A stretch of 64,000 bases of DNA from Pelagibius sp037652055 (GCF_037652055.1 NZ_JBBKAH010000009.1:1-64000); one strand, 5' to 3'; positions 16,724-25,882 are shown, counted from the first letter of the stretch. Notes: generated from the letters alone by a model not told the origin. Numbers and translations: made by a program.

Positions 16724-17824
16724 ATGGCGAGCGATCAGGGGCGCGGCAGAGGGTCAGATGACGATCTGACCGCCGGTCCGCCGCCGCACAGCGACCGTCC
16801 TTTCAGCGACGAGGGCATGCGCCGGATCATCTATGGACAAGACAGGGGCGAGGGCCGTGCGCGCGACGGGCGTAGCGAAGCCTTCGCCGACGACACCGCC
16901 GAACTGGAGGCCGATCTGCGCAGCCGACGCAACCTGGTGCCTATCGTCACCGCCCTCGCCGCCGTTTTCTGCTTCGGCGCCATCGTCTGGTACGCCTACA
17001 CCTGGGGCACCGGCAAGATGACCAGCGACGAGCTGCCGGTGGTGCGCGCCGAGCCGATGCCGGAGAAGGTGAAGCCCGAGCAGCCCGGCGGCATGGTGGT
17101 CGAGCACCAGGGTATCGAGGTGCTGAATCCCGGCGAGGCCGGCGCGGGCACGCAGCGCGTCGAACGCCTGCTGCCGCGCCCGGAAATTCCGGCGCCGCCG
17201 GAACCGCTGCCGGAGGCCCCGCAGACGGCACAGGCGGAGCCGCAAGGCCTGCAGCCCGACAGCATTCCCGCGGTCCCGCAGATCGTGGAAGAGAGCACCG
17301 CGGACACGACCGAGAGCCCGGACCTGGCCGAAGAGGCGCTCGAGGGCGAGTTGGGCGAGGGCGAGACGGGCGAACCGGCGGAGGCCGAGTCTGAACTGGC
17401 GGAGGGCGGCATCGCCAAGCCGATCCCCAAGCCGGCGGATGGCGCCGCCGGCGGCGGCGACGTGATCGCCAAGCTGCTGGAGCAGCAGCCGATGGAAACC
17501 GCCAACGGTGAGAACCAAGCCCCGGCCGCAGCGCCGGCGGCGGACCCGGCCGGCAACCAGGTTGCGGCACTGACCGCCGGCGACGTGGTGCTGCAGCTTT
17601 CCTCGGTGAAGTCGCAGGCCGCCGCCGCCACGGAGTGGAAGCGCCTGACCGCCGCCCATCCGGGGCTGCTGGGCGACCGACCGCTGGCGCTGGAGCAGGC
17701 CGACATCCAGGGCACGACATACTTCCGTGTGCAGACCGGCCCGTTCCCCAGCCGCGCGGCGGCCGCCGATATCTGTGCCAAGCTGAAGGCCCGCAACCAG
17801 GACTGCCTCGTCAAGCAACGCTGA
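16724..17824 (+). CDS. SPOR domain-containing protein
   Basis: A 366-residue bitopic envelope protein. A cytoplasmic N-terminus (1-70) is followed by one membrane segment (about 71-93), a long Pro/Glu-rich periplasmic linker and a C-terminal SPOR domain (about 285-366; VVLQLSSVKSQ...YFRVQTGPFPSRAAA). SPOR domains bind denuded septal peptidoglycan, so a cell-division role is likely. It begins the codon after the argS stop and shares one base with the nagZ start, in keeping with one operon from dgt onward. Confidence 0.9.
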   Translation: MASDQGRGRGSDDDLTAGPPPHSDRPFSDEGMRRIIYGQDRGEGRARDGRSEAFADDTAELEADLRSRRNLVPIVTALAAVFCFGAIVWYAYTWGTGKMTSDELPVVRAEPMPEKVKPEQPGGMVVEHQGIEVLNPGEAGAGTQRVERLLPRPEIPAPPEPLPEAPQTAQAEPQGLQPDSIPAVPQIVEESTADTTESPDLAEEALEGELGEGETGEPAEAESELAEGGIAKPIPKPADGAAGGGDVIAKLLEQQPMETANGENQAPAAAPAADPAGNQVAALTAGDVVLQLSSVKSQAAAATEWKRLTAAHPGLLGDRPLALEQADIQGTTYFRVQTGPFPSRAAAADICAKLKARNQDCLVKQR

Positions 17825-18858
17825 TGTCAGACATGACCGATCCGAAGACGCCCTCCGCGGCGATCTATGGCTGCGCGGGGCTCTCCCTCGGTGCCGAGGA
17901 AGAAGCTTTCTTCCGCGCCGCGAACCCCTTCGGCTTCATCCTCTTCGCCCGCAACTGCGAGAACCCCGGCCAGCTGCGCGACCTGGTGGCGGCCCTGCGC
18001 GCCAGCGTCGGGCGCGACGACGCGCCGGTGCTGATCGACCAGGAAGGCGGCCGGGTGGCGCGCCTGAAGCCGCCGCACTGGCGCGCGGCACCGCCGGCCA
18101 GCTACTTCGGGCGCATGGCGAGCCATGACCGGGCGCGCGCCCACGAGGCGCTGCGGATCAACACGACGATGATCGCCGCCGAGCTGACCGACCTCGGCAT
18201 CGACGTCGACTGCGTGCCGTTGCTGGACCTGCAGTTCCTCTGGGCGCACGACGTGATCGGCGACCGCTCCTTCGGCGGCGATCCGGAACTGGTCGCCGAC
18301 CTCGGCCGCGTGGTCTGCGAGACCATGCTGGAGTGCGGCGTCATGCCGATCGTCAAGCACATCCCCGGCCACGGCCGCGCCCGTGTCGACAGCCACAAGG
18401 AACTGCCGGTGGTCGACACCGGCGCGGCGGAACTGGCGGCGACGGATTTCAAGCCCTTCCAGGCTCTGGCCGACGCGCCCTGGGCGATGACCGCCCACGT
18501 GGTCTACACGGCGCTCGACGCCGATCGCCCGGCGACCACCTCGCAGGGCGTGATCTCCGGCGTGATTCGCGGCCAGATCGGTTTCGACGGCCTGCTGCTG
18601 TCCGACGACCTCTCGATGGAGGCGCTGCGGGGGAGCCTGGGTGAGCGGGCCCAGGCCTCGCTGGGCGCCGGCTGCGACGTCGCCCTGCACTGCAACGGCA
18701 AGCCGGAGGAGATGGAGCAGGTGGCCGCGGCGGTCGGGCCCCTGACGGCCGAGGCCCAGCGGCGCATTGCCGCCGGCCGGGCGCGTCTCGGCCGGCCCGA
18801 GGCGGTCGATCAGGCGGCCTTGCAGCGCCGCCTTGACGGCCTCATGAATATCGCATGA
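17824..18858 (+). CDS. nagZ: Beta-N-acetylhexosaminidase NagZ
   Basis: Cytoplasmic glycoside hydrolase family 3 enzyme that removes GlcNAc from anhydro-muropeptides during cell-wall recycling. The 344 residues include LIDQEGGRVARL and the NagZ catalytic loop KHIPGHGRARVDSH (K178 onward), with LLSDDLSMEAL carrying the nucleophile aspartate. The ATG at 17824 overlaps the SPOR stop; codons before it belong to that gene. NagZ activity controls AmpR-type beta-lactamase induction in bacteria that have AmpR, but no ampR or ampC lies here. Confidence 0.95.
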   Translation: MSDMTDPKTPSAAIYGCAGLSLGAEEEAFFRAANPFGFILFARNCENPGQLRDLVAALRASVGRDDAPVLIDQEGGRVARLKPPHWRAAPPASYFGRMASHDRARAHEALRINTTMIAAELTDLGIDVDCVPLLDLQFLWAHDVIGDRSFGGDPELVADLGRVVCETMLECGVMPIVKHIPGHGRARVDSHKELPVVDTGAAELAATDFKPFQALADAPWAMTAHVVYTALDADRPATTSQGVISGVIRGQIGFDGLLLSDDLSMEALRGSLGERAQASLGAGCDVALHCNGKPEEMEQVAAAVGPLTAEAQRRIAAGRARLGRPEAVDQAALQRRLDGLMNIA

Positions 18859-19559
18859 TGCCGGACCTCGATATCGAGTTCACCGCCCAGGCCTATACGA
18901 TCTCCACCTGGATCCTGCCGATCCTGCTGGCGATCACCCTGCATGAGGCGGCGCACGGCATCATCGCCTGGTCCTATGGCGACGATACCGCCTACAAGCT
19001 GGGCCGGGTGACGCTGAACCCGCTGAAGCACGTCGATCCCTTCGGTACCATCGTGCTGCCCTTCCTGCTCTATCTCTCGCCGCTGCCCTTCGTGTTCGGC
19101 TACGCCAAGCCGGTGCCGGTCGCCTTCCACCGCCTGCGCAAGCCCCGCCGCGACATGATCTACGTGGCGGCCGCCGGGCCGATGTCCAATTTCCTGCTGG
19201 CGGTGATCTCCGCGCTGCTGTTCCACCCGGCCGCGCTGCTGCCCGATGCGGCGGCGGAATGGGTGCAGCTCACCCTGCTGAACTCGATCTTTCTGAACCT
19301 GGTGCTGGCGGTGCTGAACCTGCTGCCGCTGCCGCCGCTGGACGGCGGGCGCATCGCCGTCGGCCTGCTGCCCATCGGCCTGGCCGCGCCGCTGGCCCGG
19401 ATGGAGCGCTACGGCCTGCTGATCCTCATTGCGGCCTTCTTCGTGCTGCCCTACGCAGGCCGCTTCATTGGTGCTAACCTTTCCTTCTTCGACCTGGTGA
19501 TTCGCACCCCGGTGAATTGGCTGATGCCGTATTTCACCTGGCTGGCGGGACTGTCGTAA
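18855..19559 (+). CDS. Site-2 protease family protein (M50 metallopeptidase)
   Basis: A 234-residue integral membrane protein with the zinc motif HEAAH (H30, E31, H34) in its first membrane helix and the second motif NLLPLPPLDGGR (D163) late in the chain, as in compact Rv2625c/SpoIVFB-like peptidases without a PDZ domain. The start overlaps the nagZ stop (ATGATG). It sits between nagZ and scpA as in many alphaproteobacteria; substrate unknown. Confidence 0.92.
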   Translation: MMPDLDIEFTAQAYTISTWILPILLAITLHEAAHGIIAWSYGDDTAYKLGRVTLNPLKHVDPFGTIVLPFLLYLSPLPFVFGYAKPVPVAFHRLRKPRRDMIYVAAAGPMSNFLLAVISALLFHPAALLPDAAAEWVQLTLLNSIFLNLVLAVLNLLPLPPLDGGRIAVGLLPIGLAAPLARMERYGLLILIAAFFVLPYAGRFIGANLSFFDLVIRTPVNWLMPYFTWLAGLS

Positions 19560-19629
19560 GGCCGATGGCGTGAGGAGCCTGAGATTTGCAACCACCGTTT
19601 GAGAGACCCCCGAGCGTGAGGGATCCGGC

Positions 19630-20433
19630 GTGAGTGATGTGGTCCCCTTCGAGGAGGGCATCGAGGGCGCGCGCAGTGCGGTGCGCGACCGCCTGCTGCT
19701 TGAACTGGACGGCTATGCCGGGCCGATCGACGTGCTGCTGGAGCTGGCGCGCGAGCAGAAGGTCGACCTCAAGCACATCCGCATCCTCGACCTCGCCGAG
19801 CAGTACCTGGAGTTTGTGCGCGAGGCCCGCACCCTGCGCCTGGAGCTGGCCGCCGACTACCTGGTGATGGCCGCATGGCTGGCCTATCTGAAGTCGCGCC
19901 TGCTGCTGCCGGAGACCGGCACCGAGGAGGAGCCGAGCGGCGCCGAGATGGCCGCCGCGCTGAAGTTCCAGATGCAGCGCCTGCAGGCCATGCGCGACGC
20001 CGGCGAGAAGCTGATTCTCCTGCCGCAGCTGGGCAACGACATCTTCGGCCGCGGCACGCCTGAGCGCCCGCGCACGCGCACCACAACCACCTACGACGCC
20101 ACGCTGTACGACCTCTTGAAGGCCTATGGCCGCCAGCGCGCCAAGCAGGGCCCCAAGAACCTGCAGATCCATGCCACGGAGCTCTACTCGGTGGATCAGG
20201 CTGTGACGCGGCTCTCGGCCATGCTGGGCCGCATGCCCGGCTGGCGCTCGCTGGCGGCCTTCCTGCCGCAGGACCTGCAGCAGGATCCGCTGCTGCGCCG
20301 CTCGGCGTTGGCCTCGACCTTCGTCGCCACCCTTGAAATGTGCAAGGCAGGCAAGCTGCAGATCCGCCAGGAGGGGACCTTCGGGGCCATCTACCTGCGC
20401 AGCGCCGCCGAGGATCAACAGGAGCAAGTATGA
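19630..20433 (+). CDS. scpA: Segregation and condensation protein A
   Basis: Kleisin subunit that bridges SMC heads in the Smc-ScpAB chromosome condensation complex. The 267 residues begin with GTG at 19630 and show the ScpA pattern LELDGYAGPIDVLLELAREQKVDL (26-49), then LAADYLVMAAWLAYLKSRLLLP, and a C-terminal winged-helix segment ending QEGTFGAIYLR. The stop overlaps the scpB start, so ScpA and ScpB are made together. Confidence 0.95.
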   Translation: MSDVVPFEEGIEGARSAVRDRLLLELDGYAGPIDVLLELAREQKVDLKHIRILDLAEQYLEFVREARTLRLELAADYLVMAAWLAYLKSRLLLPETGTEEEPSGAEMAAALKFQMQRLQAMRDAGEKLILLPQLGNDIFGRGTPERPRTRTTTTYDATLYDLLKAYGRQRAKQGPKNLQIHATELYSVDQAVTRLSAMLGRMPGWRSLAAFLPQDLQQDPLLRRSALASTFVATLEMCKAGKLQIRQEGTFGAIYLRSAAEDQQEQV

Positions 20434-21758
20434 CCGCCGAGACACCGGAAGCGGAACTGCCCGAAGTGGACATGGTCGAGAGCGACGTGCCCGAGACCGA
20501 AATGGCCGAGTTCGAAGCGGCCGAGATGGACGCTGCCGGCTCGGATGCCGATCGAGACGGCGACGAGGCCGGCGAGGAGGATTACGACGTCGAGGATGAT
20601 CTCGCCGCCCAAGCCGATGAAGCGGATGCCGATGAAGCGGCGGCCGACGACGGCGAGGAGGCTGACTTCGAAGACGGCGATGCTGACGACGAAGAGGCCG
20701 ACGACGACGAAGCCGAGGATGAAGATGCCGAGGCGGCGGCCGGCGGCGACGACGAGGAGGCGACCGACTTCGACAACCTGCGCCTCGTCGAGGCCCTGCT
20801 GTTCGCCTCCGCCGAGCCGCTGGCGCCGGCCCAGCTCGCTCGCTTCCTGCCCGATGAGACCAACGTCACCGCGCTGCTGAACGACCTGGAGCAGCTCTAT
20901 GCCAACCGCGGCGTGAACCTGGTGAAGCGCGGCGGGCGCTGGGCTTTCCGCACCGCGCCGGACCTCGCTCCGCGCATGGAGCTGGAGAACAAGGTGGTGC
21001 GCAAGCTGTCGCGCGTCGCCCTGGAGACCCTGGCGGTCATCGCCTATCACCAGCCGGTCACCCGCGCCGAGATCGAGGAGATTCGCGGCGTCGCGCTCTC
21101 CAAGGGCACCCTGGACGCGCTGCTGGAGATCGGCTGGATCCGTCCCAAGGGGCGCCGCAAGACGCCGGGCCGCCCGGTGACCTGGGGCACCTCGGAGAGT
21201 TTCCTCGACCATTTCGGCCTGGAAGGCCTCGATGCCCTGCCGGGTGTGGAGGAGCTGAAGGCCGCCGGCCTGCTCGACGCCCGCCCGGCGATCACCGCGC
21301 TCGGCGACCGCGGCCTGCTGCCGGCTGCCGGCGAGATCTCGCCGGAAGTCGTGGACGAGGACGACGAGGACGACGGCGAGATGACCGAGGCCAGCGAGCG
21401 CGAGCTGCTGGAAGAGACCTTCGGCGAGAACCTGCTGCCTCAGGAAGTCGACCTCGCGGCGCGCGCGGAAGCCGCCGAGGCGTCGGATGACGAGGAAACC
21501 GCCGACGACGAGTCCGCCGACGACGAGTCCAGCGACGTCGAGGATGGCGACCCGGAGGACGCGGACGAAGCGGAAGACGAGGACGGCCTCGAAGCGCATG
21601 CCGACGATGACGCGGAGGCCGAGGCGGCGGACGTGGAAGACGCGGACTATGACGACGCGGACGACGACGACGACGCCGATGCGGAAGCTGGGGGCGACGC
21701 GGAAGAGGGGGGCGACGATGACGATTTCGCGCAGCGCCGCCAGCGGAGTGCCGGCTGA
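20430..21758 (+). CDS. scpB: Segregation and condensation protein B with long acidic tails
   Basis: Winged-helix partner of ScpA. The conserved core (about 115-310; NLRLVEALLFASAEPL, VALETLAVIAYHQPVTRAEIEEIRGV, WGTSESFLDHFGL) is standard. It is flanked by an N-terminal tail of about 114 residues and a C-terminal tail of about 100 residues, both made almost wholly of Asp, Glu and Ala, bringing the length to 442 against a usual 200-250. The tails keep the frame and the C-terminal one runs to the stop, so they are real coding sequence. The ATG overlaps the scpA stop. Confidence 0.93.
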   Translation: MTAETPEAELPEVDMVESDVPETEMAEFEAAEMDAAGSDADRDGDEAGEEDYDVEDDLAAQADEADADEAAADDGEEADFEDGDADDEEADDDEAEDEDAEAAAGGDDEEATDFDNLRLVEALLFASAEPLAPAQLARFLPDETNVTALLNDLEQLYANRGVNLVKRGGRWAFRTAPDLAPRMELENKVVRKLSRVALETLAVIAYHQPVTRAEIEEIRGVALSKGTLDALLEIGWIRPKGRRKTPGRPVTWGTSESFLDHFGLEGLDALPGVEELKAAGLLDARPAITALGDRGLLPAAGEISPEVVDEDDEDDGEMTEASERELLEETFGENLLPQEVDLAARAEAAEASDDEETADDESADDESSDVEDGDPEDADEAEDEDGLEAHADDDAEAEAADVEDADYDDADDDDDADAEAGGDAEEGGDDDDFAQRRQRSAG

Positions 21759-21806
21759 GCCGGCGGGTGCGCCGCCGGCTTCCTGAGCAGCAGATGGCCT
21801 GAATCC

Positions 21807-22886
21807 ATGTCCGCGCTTTCCCTGGAGCATGTCAGCCATGCCTTCGCCGACCTTTTGGCGGTCGACGACCTCAACCTGACGCTCGAACGCGGCGAAGTGG
21901 TGTGCCTGCTGGGGCCGTCGGGCTGCGGCAAAACCACGGCGCTGAGGGTCGCCGCCGGGCTGGAGCACCTGCAGCAGGGCCGCGTGCTGATCGAGGGCGA
22001 AGTGGTCGCCGGCGCGGACCGCGAGCGGCCGCCCGAGGACCGATCGGTCGGGCTGGTGTTTCAGGACTACGCGCTGTTTCCCCACCTGACCATCGCCGAC
22101 AACGTCGCCTTCGGCCTGCGCCGCCTGCCGGCCGCCGAGCGGCGCCAGCGGGTGAGCGCGGCGCTGGACCTGGTCGGCATGAGCGCCTCCGCCGGGGTCT
22201 ATCCCCACATGCTCTCGGGCGGCCAGCAGCAGCGCGTCGCCCTGGCCCGCGCGCTGGCGCCCCGGCCGCGGGTGATGCTGCTGGACGAGCCCTTCTCCAA
22301 CCTCGACGCCCGCCTGCGCCAGCAGGTGCGCGACGACACCCTGCACGTGCTGAAGCGGAGCGGCACCACCACGCTGATGGTGACCCACGATCCGGAAGAG
22401 GCCATGTTCATGGCCGACCGCATCGCCCTGATGCGCGCCGGACGCATCGTGCAGCTGGGCACGCCGGCCAATCTCTACTATGAGCCGGTGGATGCCTTCG
22501 TCGCCTCTTTTTTCGGCGATATCAATTACATGGAAGGCGTTGTTAAGGCGGGAGAGGTGGCCACGCCCTTCGGCGCGGTGGCGGCCGGCGGACAGCCGGA
22601 GGGCAGCGCGGTGCAGGTGCTGATCCGCCCGGAGGCGCTGCACCTGACGCCGGTCGAAGACGGCTGTGCGGTGCCGCCGCACAGCGTGACGGTGATGGCC
22701 TCGCGCCTGATGGGTCGCACCAGCCTCGTCCACCTGCGCAGCCTGGAATTACCCGACACCGCACCCCACTTTCATGCCAGGGTGCCCGGCCGTTTCCTGC
22801 CGCCGGAAAAACAATGCCTGGCGGTGGCGCTCGACCGTTCGCAAGCCTTTGTTTTTCCTGGAAACGGTGGCGGACGTGACGGTTAA
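21807..22886 (+). CDS. ABC transporter ATP-binding protein (FbpC/PotA-like), orphan
   Basis: A 359-residue ATPase with Walker A GPSGCGKT (36-43), signature LSGGQQQR (136-143), Walker B LLDEP (D160, E161), and a C-terminal TOBE-like region (about 240-350). The set resembles importer ATPases for ferric iron, spermidine or similar solutes. No permease or binding protein is present on either side; it lies between scpB and tatA inside an otherwise conserved block. Substrate cannot be told. It may serve a distant permease pair. Confidence 0.9.
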   Translation: MSALSLEHVSHAFADLLAVDDLNLTLERGEVVCLLGPSGCGKTTALRVAAGLEHLQQGRVLIEGEVVAGADRERPPEDRSVGLVFQDYALFPHLTIADNVAFGLRRLPAAERRQRVSAALDLVGMSASAGVYPHMLSGGQQQRVALARALAPRPRVMLLDEPFSNLDARLRQQVRDDTLHVLKRSGTTTLMVTHDPEEAMFMADRIALMRAGRIVQLGTPANLYYEPVDAFVASFFGDINYMEGVVKAGEVATPFGAVAAGGQPEGSAVQVLIRPEALHLTPVEDGCAVPPHSVTVMASRLMGRTSLVHLRSLELPDTAPHFHARVPGRFLPPEKQCLAVALDRSQAFVFPGNGGGRDG

Positions 22887-22979
22887 CCCTATTGCGCTGG
22901 AGCGTTGCGGCGGCGGGGCCTTTTTGCGATAGTCCGCCCCAAGAGGCGGTTACGATCAAAGTTTGAGGGAGATCCCGGA

Positions 22980-23228
22980 ATGGGAAGTTTCAGTATCTGG
23001 CACTGGCTCATCGTTCTGGCCGTGGTGCTCGTTCTGTTCGGCGGCGGCGGCAAGATTCCGAAGCTGATGCGCGACATGGGACAGGGCATCAATGCCTTCA
23101 AGAAGGGCCTGAAGGAAGACGGTAAGAAGAAGGAAGAAGAAACGGCGGGCGACAGTCCCAAGGTGATCGACCAGGACTCCGCCGCGATGTCGTCCTCCGG
23201 GGAAAAGGACAAGGCGGCGAACGGCTGA
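22980..23228 (+). CDS. tatA: Sec-independent translocase subunit TatA
   Basis: Pore-forming subunit of the Tat pathway, which exports folded proteins. The 82-residue protein has one membrane helix (about 4-21), the FGGGGKIPKL hinge, and an amphipathic helix MRDMGQGINAFKKGL followed by a polar tail. ATG 22980 has GGGAGATCC upstream. It heads tatABC. Confidence 0.96.
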   Translation: MGSFSIWHWLIVLAVVLVLFGGGGKIPKLMRDMGQGINAFKKGLKEDGKKKEEETAGDSPKVIDQDSAAMSSSGEKDKAANG

Positions 23229-23278
23229 CGCCGGGCGTCTTGCGCTTCCCCGCCACCCCCTGCCGATGATGGGCGGTC

Positions 23279-23779
23279 ATGTTTGATATCGGGTGGTCCG
23301 AGATGGCGATCATCGCATTCGTTGCGCTGATTGTGATCGGACCCAAGGACCTTCCCAAGACCATGAAGACCGTCGCGCAGTGGATGCGCAAGGCGCGCTC
23401 CCTCACGCGCGAATTCCAGTCCGGCATCGACGACATGGTGCGCGAGGCGGAACTGGAAGACGCCCGCAAGGCGCTGGACGCGACGCGCGGCGGCAACCTG
23501 AAGCGCACCCTCTCCAACGCTATCGACCCGGACGACGAGGTCGGCAAGGAGGTACGCTCGGTGGAGCACGAGGCGTCCCGCCGCGACGACAGCGCCAAGC
23601 CGGCCGGGAGCAACGCCGGCAGCAACGCGGATAAGGCGGCGGCCAAGATGATCAGCCAGCCGGCCAGCCCCGCGCCGCCGCACTCGTTGACGCCGCCGGC
23701 CGAAGCGCCGGCCGCCGGCGGCAAGGCGGAGCCGGAGCCCGCCGGCCCGGCCAGCCAGGGTTCCAAGCAGTCCGCATGA
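23279..23779 (+). CDS. tatB: Sec-independent translocase subunit TatB
   Basis: Receptor-complex subunit that passes Tat substrates from TatC to TatA. The 166 residues start MFDIGWSEMAIIAFVALIVIGPKDLP, the TatB N-terminal helix with the Gly-Pro hinge, then a charged amphipathic helix and a Pro/Ala-rich tail. It lies between tatA and tatC on the same strand. Confidence 0.95.
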   Translation: MFDIGWSEMAIIAFVALIVIGPKDLPKTMKTVAQWMRKARSLTREFQSGIDDMVREAELEDARKALDATRGGNLKRTLSNAIDPDDEVGKEVRSVEHEASRRDDSAKPAGSNAGSNADKAAAKMISQPASPAPPHSLTPPAEAPAAGGKAEPEPAGPASQGSKQSA

Positions 23780-23786
23780 CCCTCAG

Positions 23787-24671
23787 ATGACCACCACGAC
23801 CGACGCTCCCGAAGACAAGAAGATGCCGCTGCTCGATCACCTGATCGAGCTGCGCCAGCGGCTGCTCTATTCGGTGGTGGCGCTGCTGGTCACGTTCCTG
23901 ATCTGCTTTTATTTCGCCCAGCCGATCTTCCAGTACCTGGCGCAGCCGCTGGCCGACGTCATGCTGGAACACGGCATCGCCGAGCACCAGCGCCGCCTGA
24001 TCTTCACCGCGCTGACCGAGGTGTTCTTCACCTATGTGAAAGTCGCCTTCTTCGCGGCCGCCTTCATCTGCTTTCCGATCTTCCTGGTGCAGTTCTGGCT
24101 GTTCGTCGCGCCGGGCCTCTACAAGCACGAGAAGTCGGCGCTGGCGCCTTTCCTGGCCGCGACGCCCTTCCTGTTCTTCCTGGGCGGCGCGCTGGTCTAC
24201 TACCTCATCTTCCCGATGGCGGCGACCTTCTTCATCGGCTTCGAGGTGCCGGCGACCGAGACGAGCCTGCCGATCCAGCTGGAGCCGAAGGTCAACGAGT
24301 ATCTCTCGCTGCTCATGCAGCTGATCTTCGCCTTCGGACTCTGCTTCCAGCTGCCGGTGGTCATGACACTCCTGGCGCGCGTCGGCCTGACGACCTCCCA
24401 GGGCATGGCGGCCAAGCGCAAGTACGCCATCGTCGGCGTCTTCATCGTGGCGGCGATCTTCACGCCGCCGGACCCCTTGAGCCAGCTCAGCCTGGCGGTG
24501 CCGATCATCATCCTCTACGAGATCTCCATCCTCATGGCGCGCATGGTCGAGAAGAAGCGTGCCAAGGCGGAGGCCGAGGATGACCTCGATCTCGGCGGCG
24601 ATGATGACGATGACGGCCCCGATGACAACAGCAGCGGGTCCTCCAAGGACGTCGTTCCGCCGGCGCCCTGA
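23787..24671 (+). CDS. tatC: Sec-independent translocase subunit TatC
   Basis: Twin-arginine signal receptor. The 294-residue protein has six hydrophobic segments; the N-terminal MPLLDHLIELRQRLL and the later YKHEKSALAPFLAATPFLFFLGGALVYY are the best known TatC signatures. The C-terminus (about 255-294) is rich in Asp and Ser and exceeds what many TatC proteins carry. A likely Tat client, the TRAP-type binding protein at 51359, is in the same window. Confidence 0.97.
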   Translation: MTTTTDAPEDKKMPLLDHLIELRQRLLYSVVALLVTFLICFYFAQPIFQYLAQPLADVMLEHGIAEHQRRLIFTALTEVFFTYVKVAFFAAAFICFPIFLVQFWLFVAPGLYKHEKSALAPFLAATPFLFFLGGALVYYLIFPMAATFFIGFEVPATETSLPIQLEPKVNEYLSLLMQLIFAFGLCFQLPVVMTLLARVGLTTSQGMAAKRKYAIVGVFIVAAIFTPPDPLSQLSLAVPIIILYEISILMARMVEKKRAKAEAEDDLDLGGDDDDDGPDDNSSGSSKDVVPPAP

Positions 24672-24702
24672 GCCTTAGGGGTACGGACGCCTTTTCCCGG
24701 GT

Positions 24703-24769
24703 GATCTGAATCAAGGAGCCCTTCACCTATTCCCGCTAAAAAAATGGGAAATAGGGACCTCCTTTGATC
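24703..24769 (+). promoter_or_regulatory. Imperfect long hairpin between tatC and the YeeE-family gene
   Basis: Inner stem CCTATTCCC (24726-24734) pairs with GGGAAATAGG (24746-24755) with one bulge; outer stem TCAAGGAG (24711-24718) pairs with CTCCTTTGA (24759-24767), also with one bulge. The outer left arm is a perfect ribosome-site sequence and the right arm reads ACCTCCTTT, like the 16S rRNA 3' end. ATG 24744 opens a seven-codon frame (MGNRDLL) whose TGA overlaps the TTG 24764 possible start of the next gene. There is no T-run, so simple termination is unlikely. Confidence 0.5.
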
Positions 24770-24787
24770 GGGCCTGGATCGGGCGGC

Positions 24788-25882
24788 ATGGACATCAGCG
24801 GCATTCTCGAAATCACCGGCGATACCGGCGCGGCGGCGCTCATCGGCATTGCCGTCGGCGTCATCTTCGGCGTGTCCTCGCAGCGCAGCCGCTTCTGCCT
24901 GCGCGCGGCGACCGTCGAGTTCGCCCGCGGCCGGCTCGGCGACCGCATGTCGGTCTGGCTGCTGTGCTTCTCCACCGCGGTGTTCTGGACCCAGGCCTTC
25001 ACGCTGGCCGACCTGGTGCCGCTGGAGCAGGCGCGCTGGCTGGCCTCGCCGGGCTCGATCTCCGGCGCCGTCATCGGCGGGCTGCTGTTCGGTGCCGGCA
25101 TGGTGCTGACGCGGGGATGCTCCGGGCGCCTCTTGGTGCTGGCGGCCTCGGGCAACCTGCGCGCGCTGCTCTCCGGCCTGGTCTTCGCCGTCACCGCCCA
25201 GATGTCGCTGCACGGCGTGCTGGCGCCGCTGCGCAACAGCCTGGCGGGCCTCTGGACCACCGGGGCCGCCAACATCGAGCTGACGAGCTTCTTCGGCCTC
25301 GGACCCTATGCCGGGGTCGCCGTCGGCGCGGTGCTGGCCGCCGTCGCCCTGGTCGTCTCGCGGCGCGCCGGCATAGGCTGGCCGGTGCTGGTGTTCGGCT
25401 CGGGCGTCGGCTTCGCGGTGGGCGCGGGCTGGCTGCTGACGGCCCTGGTCGCGGCCCAGGCCTTCGATCCCGTTCAGATCGAAAGTCTCACGTTTTCAGG
25501 TCCCTCCGCCGATACCCTCATGTATTTTATGACCGCTGAGGATGCTGTCGACTTCGACATCGGCCTGATCCCCGGTGTCTTCATCGGCGCCGCCCTGGCG
25601 GCGCTGGCGGCGCGCGAATGGAAGCTGGAGGGCTTCGAGGGGGCGAAGTCCATGCGGCGCTACCTCTCGGGCGCGGCGATGATGGGCTTCGGCGCCATGC
25701 TGGCAGGCGGCTGCGCCATCGGCGCCGGCGTCACCGGCGGCTCGACCTTTGCCCTGACGGCATGGCTGGCGCTCACCTGCATGTGGATCGGCGCCGTGGC
25801 GACGGACTACCTGGTCGACCAGCGCGGGTCGGCCGCGGTGGATCCGACCCCCTCCGGCCCGCAACTTCAGAAATCACTTTAG
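24788..25882 (+). CDS. YeeE/YedE family membrane protein (thiosulfate-type transporter)
   Basis: An integral membrane protein of 364 residues from ATG 24788 (372 from TTG 24764). It carries the cysteine motifs of the YeeE/TsuA sulfur-transport family: SRFCLRAA, LTRGCSGRLLVL and, near the C-terminus, AGGCAIGAGVTGGSTFA. About ten hydrophobic segments are visible. In characterised members these cysteines relay thiosulfate. A TusA-like partner often encoded beside such genes is absent here. It sits between tatC and serS after a structured leader. Confidence 0.85.
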   Translation: MDISGILEITGDTGAAALIGIAVGVIFGVSSQRSRFCLRAATVEFARGRLGDRMSVWLLCFSTAVFWTQAFTLADLVPLEQARWLASPGSISGAVIGGLLFGAGMVLTRGCSGRLLVLAASGNLRALLSGLVFAVTAQMSLHGVLAPLRNSLAGLWTTGAANIELTSFFGLGPYAGVAVGAVLAAVALVVSRRAGIGWPVLVFGSGVGFAVGAGWLLTALVAAQAFDPVQIESLTFSGPSADTLMYFMTAEDAVDFDIGLIPGVFIGAALAALAAREWKLEGFEGAKSMRRYLSGAAMMGFGAMLAGGCAIGAGVTGGSTFALTAWLALTCMWIGAVATDYLVDQRGSAAVDPTPSGPQLQKSL

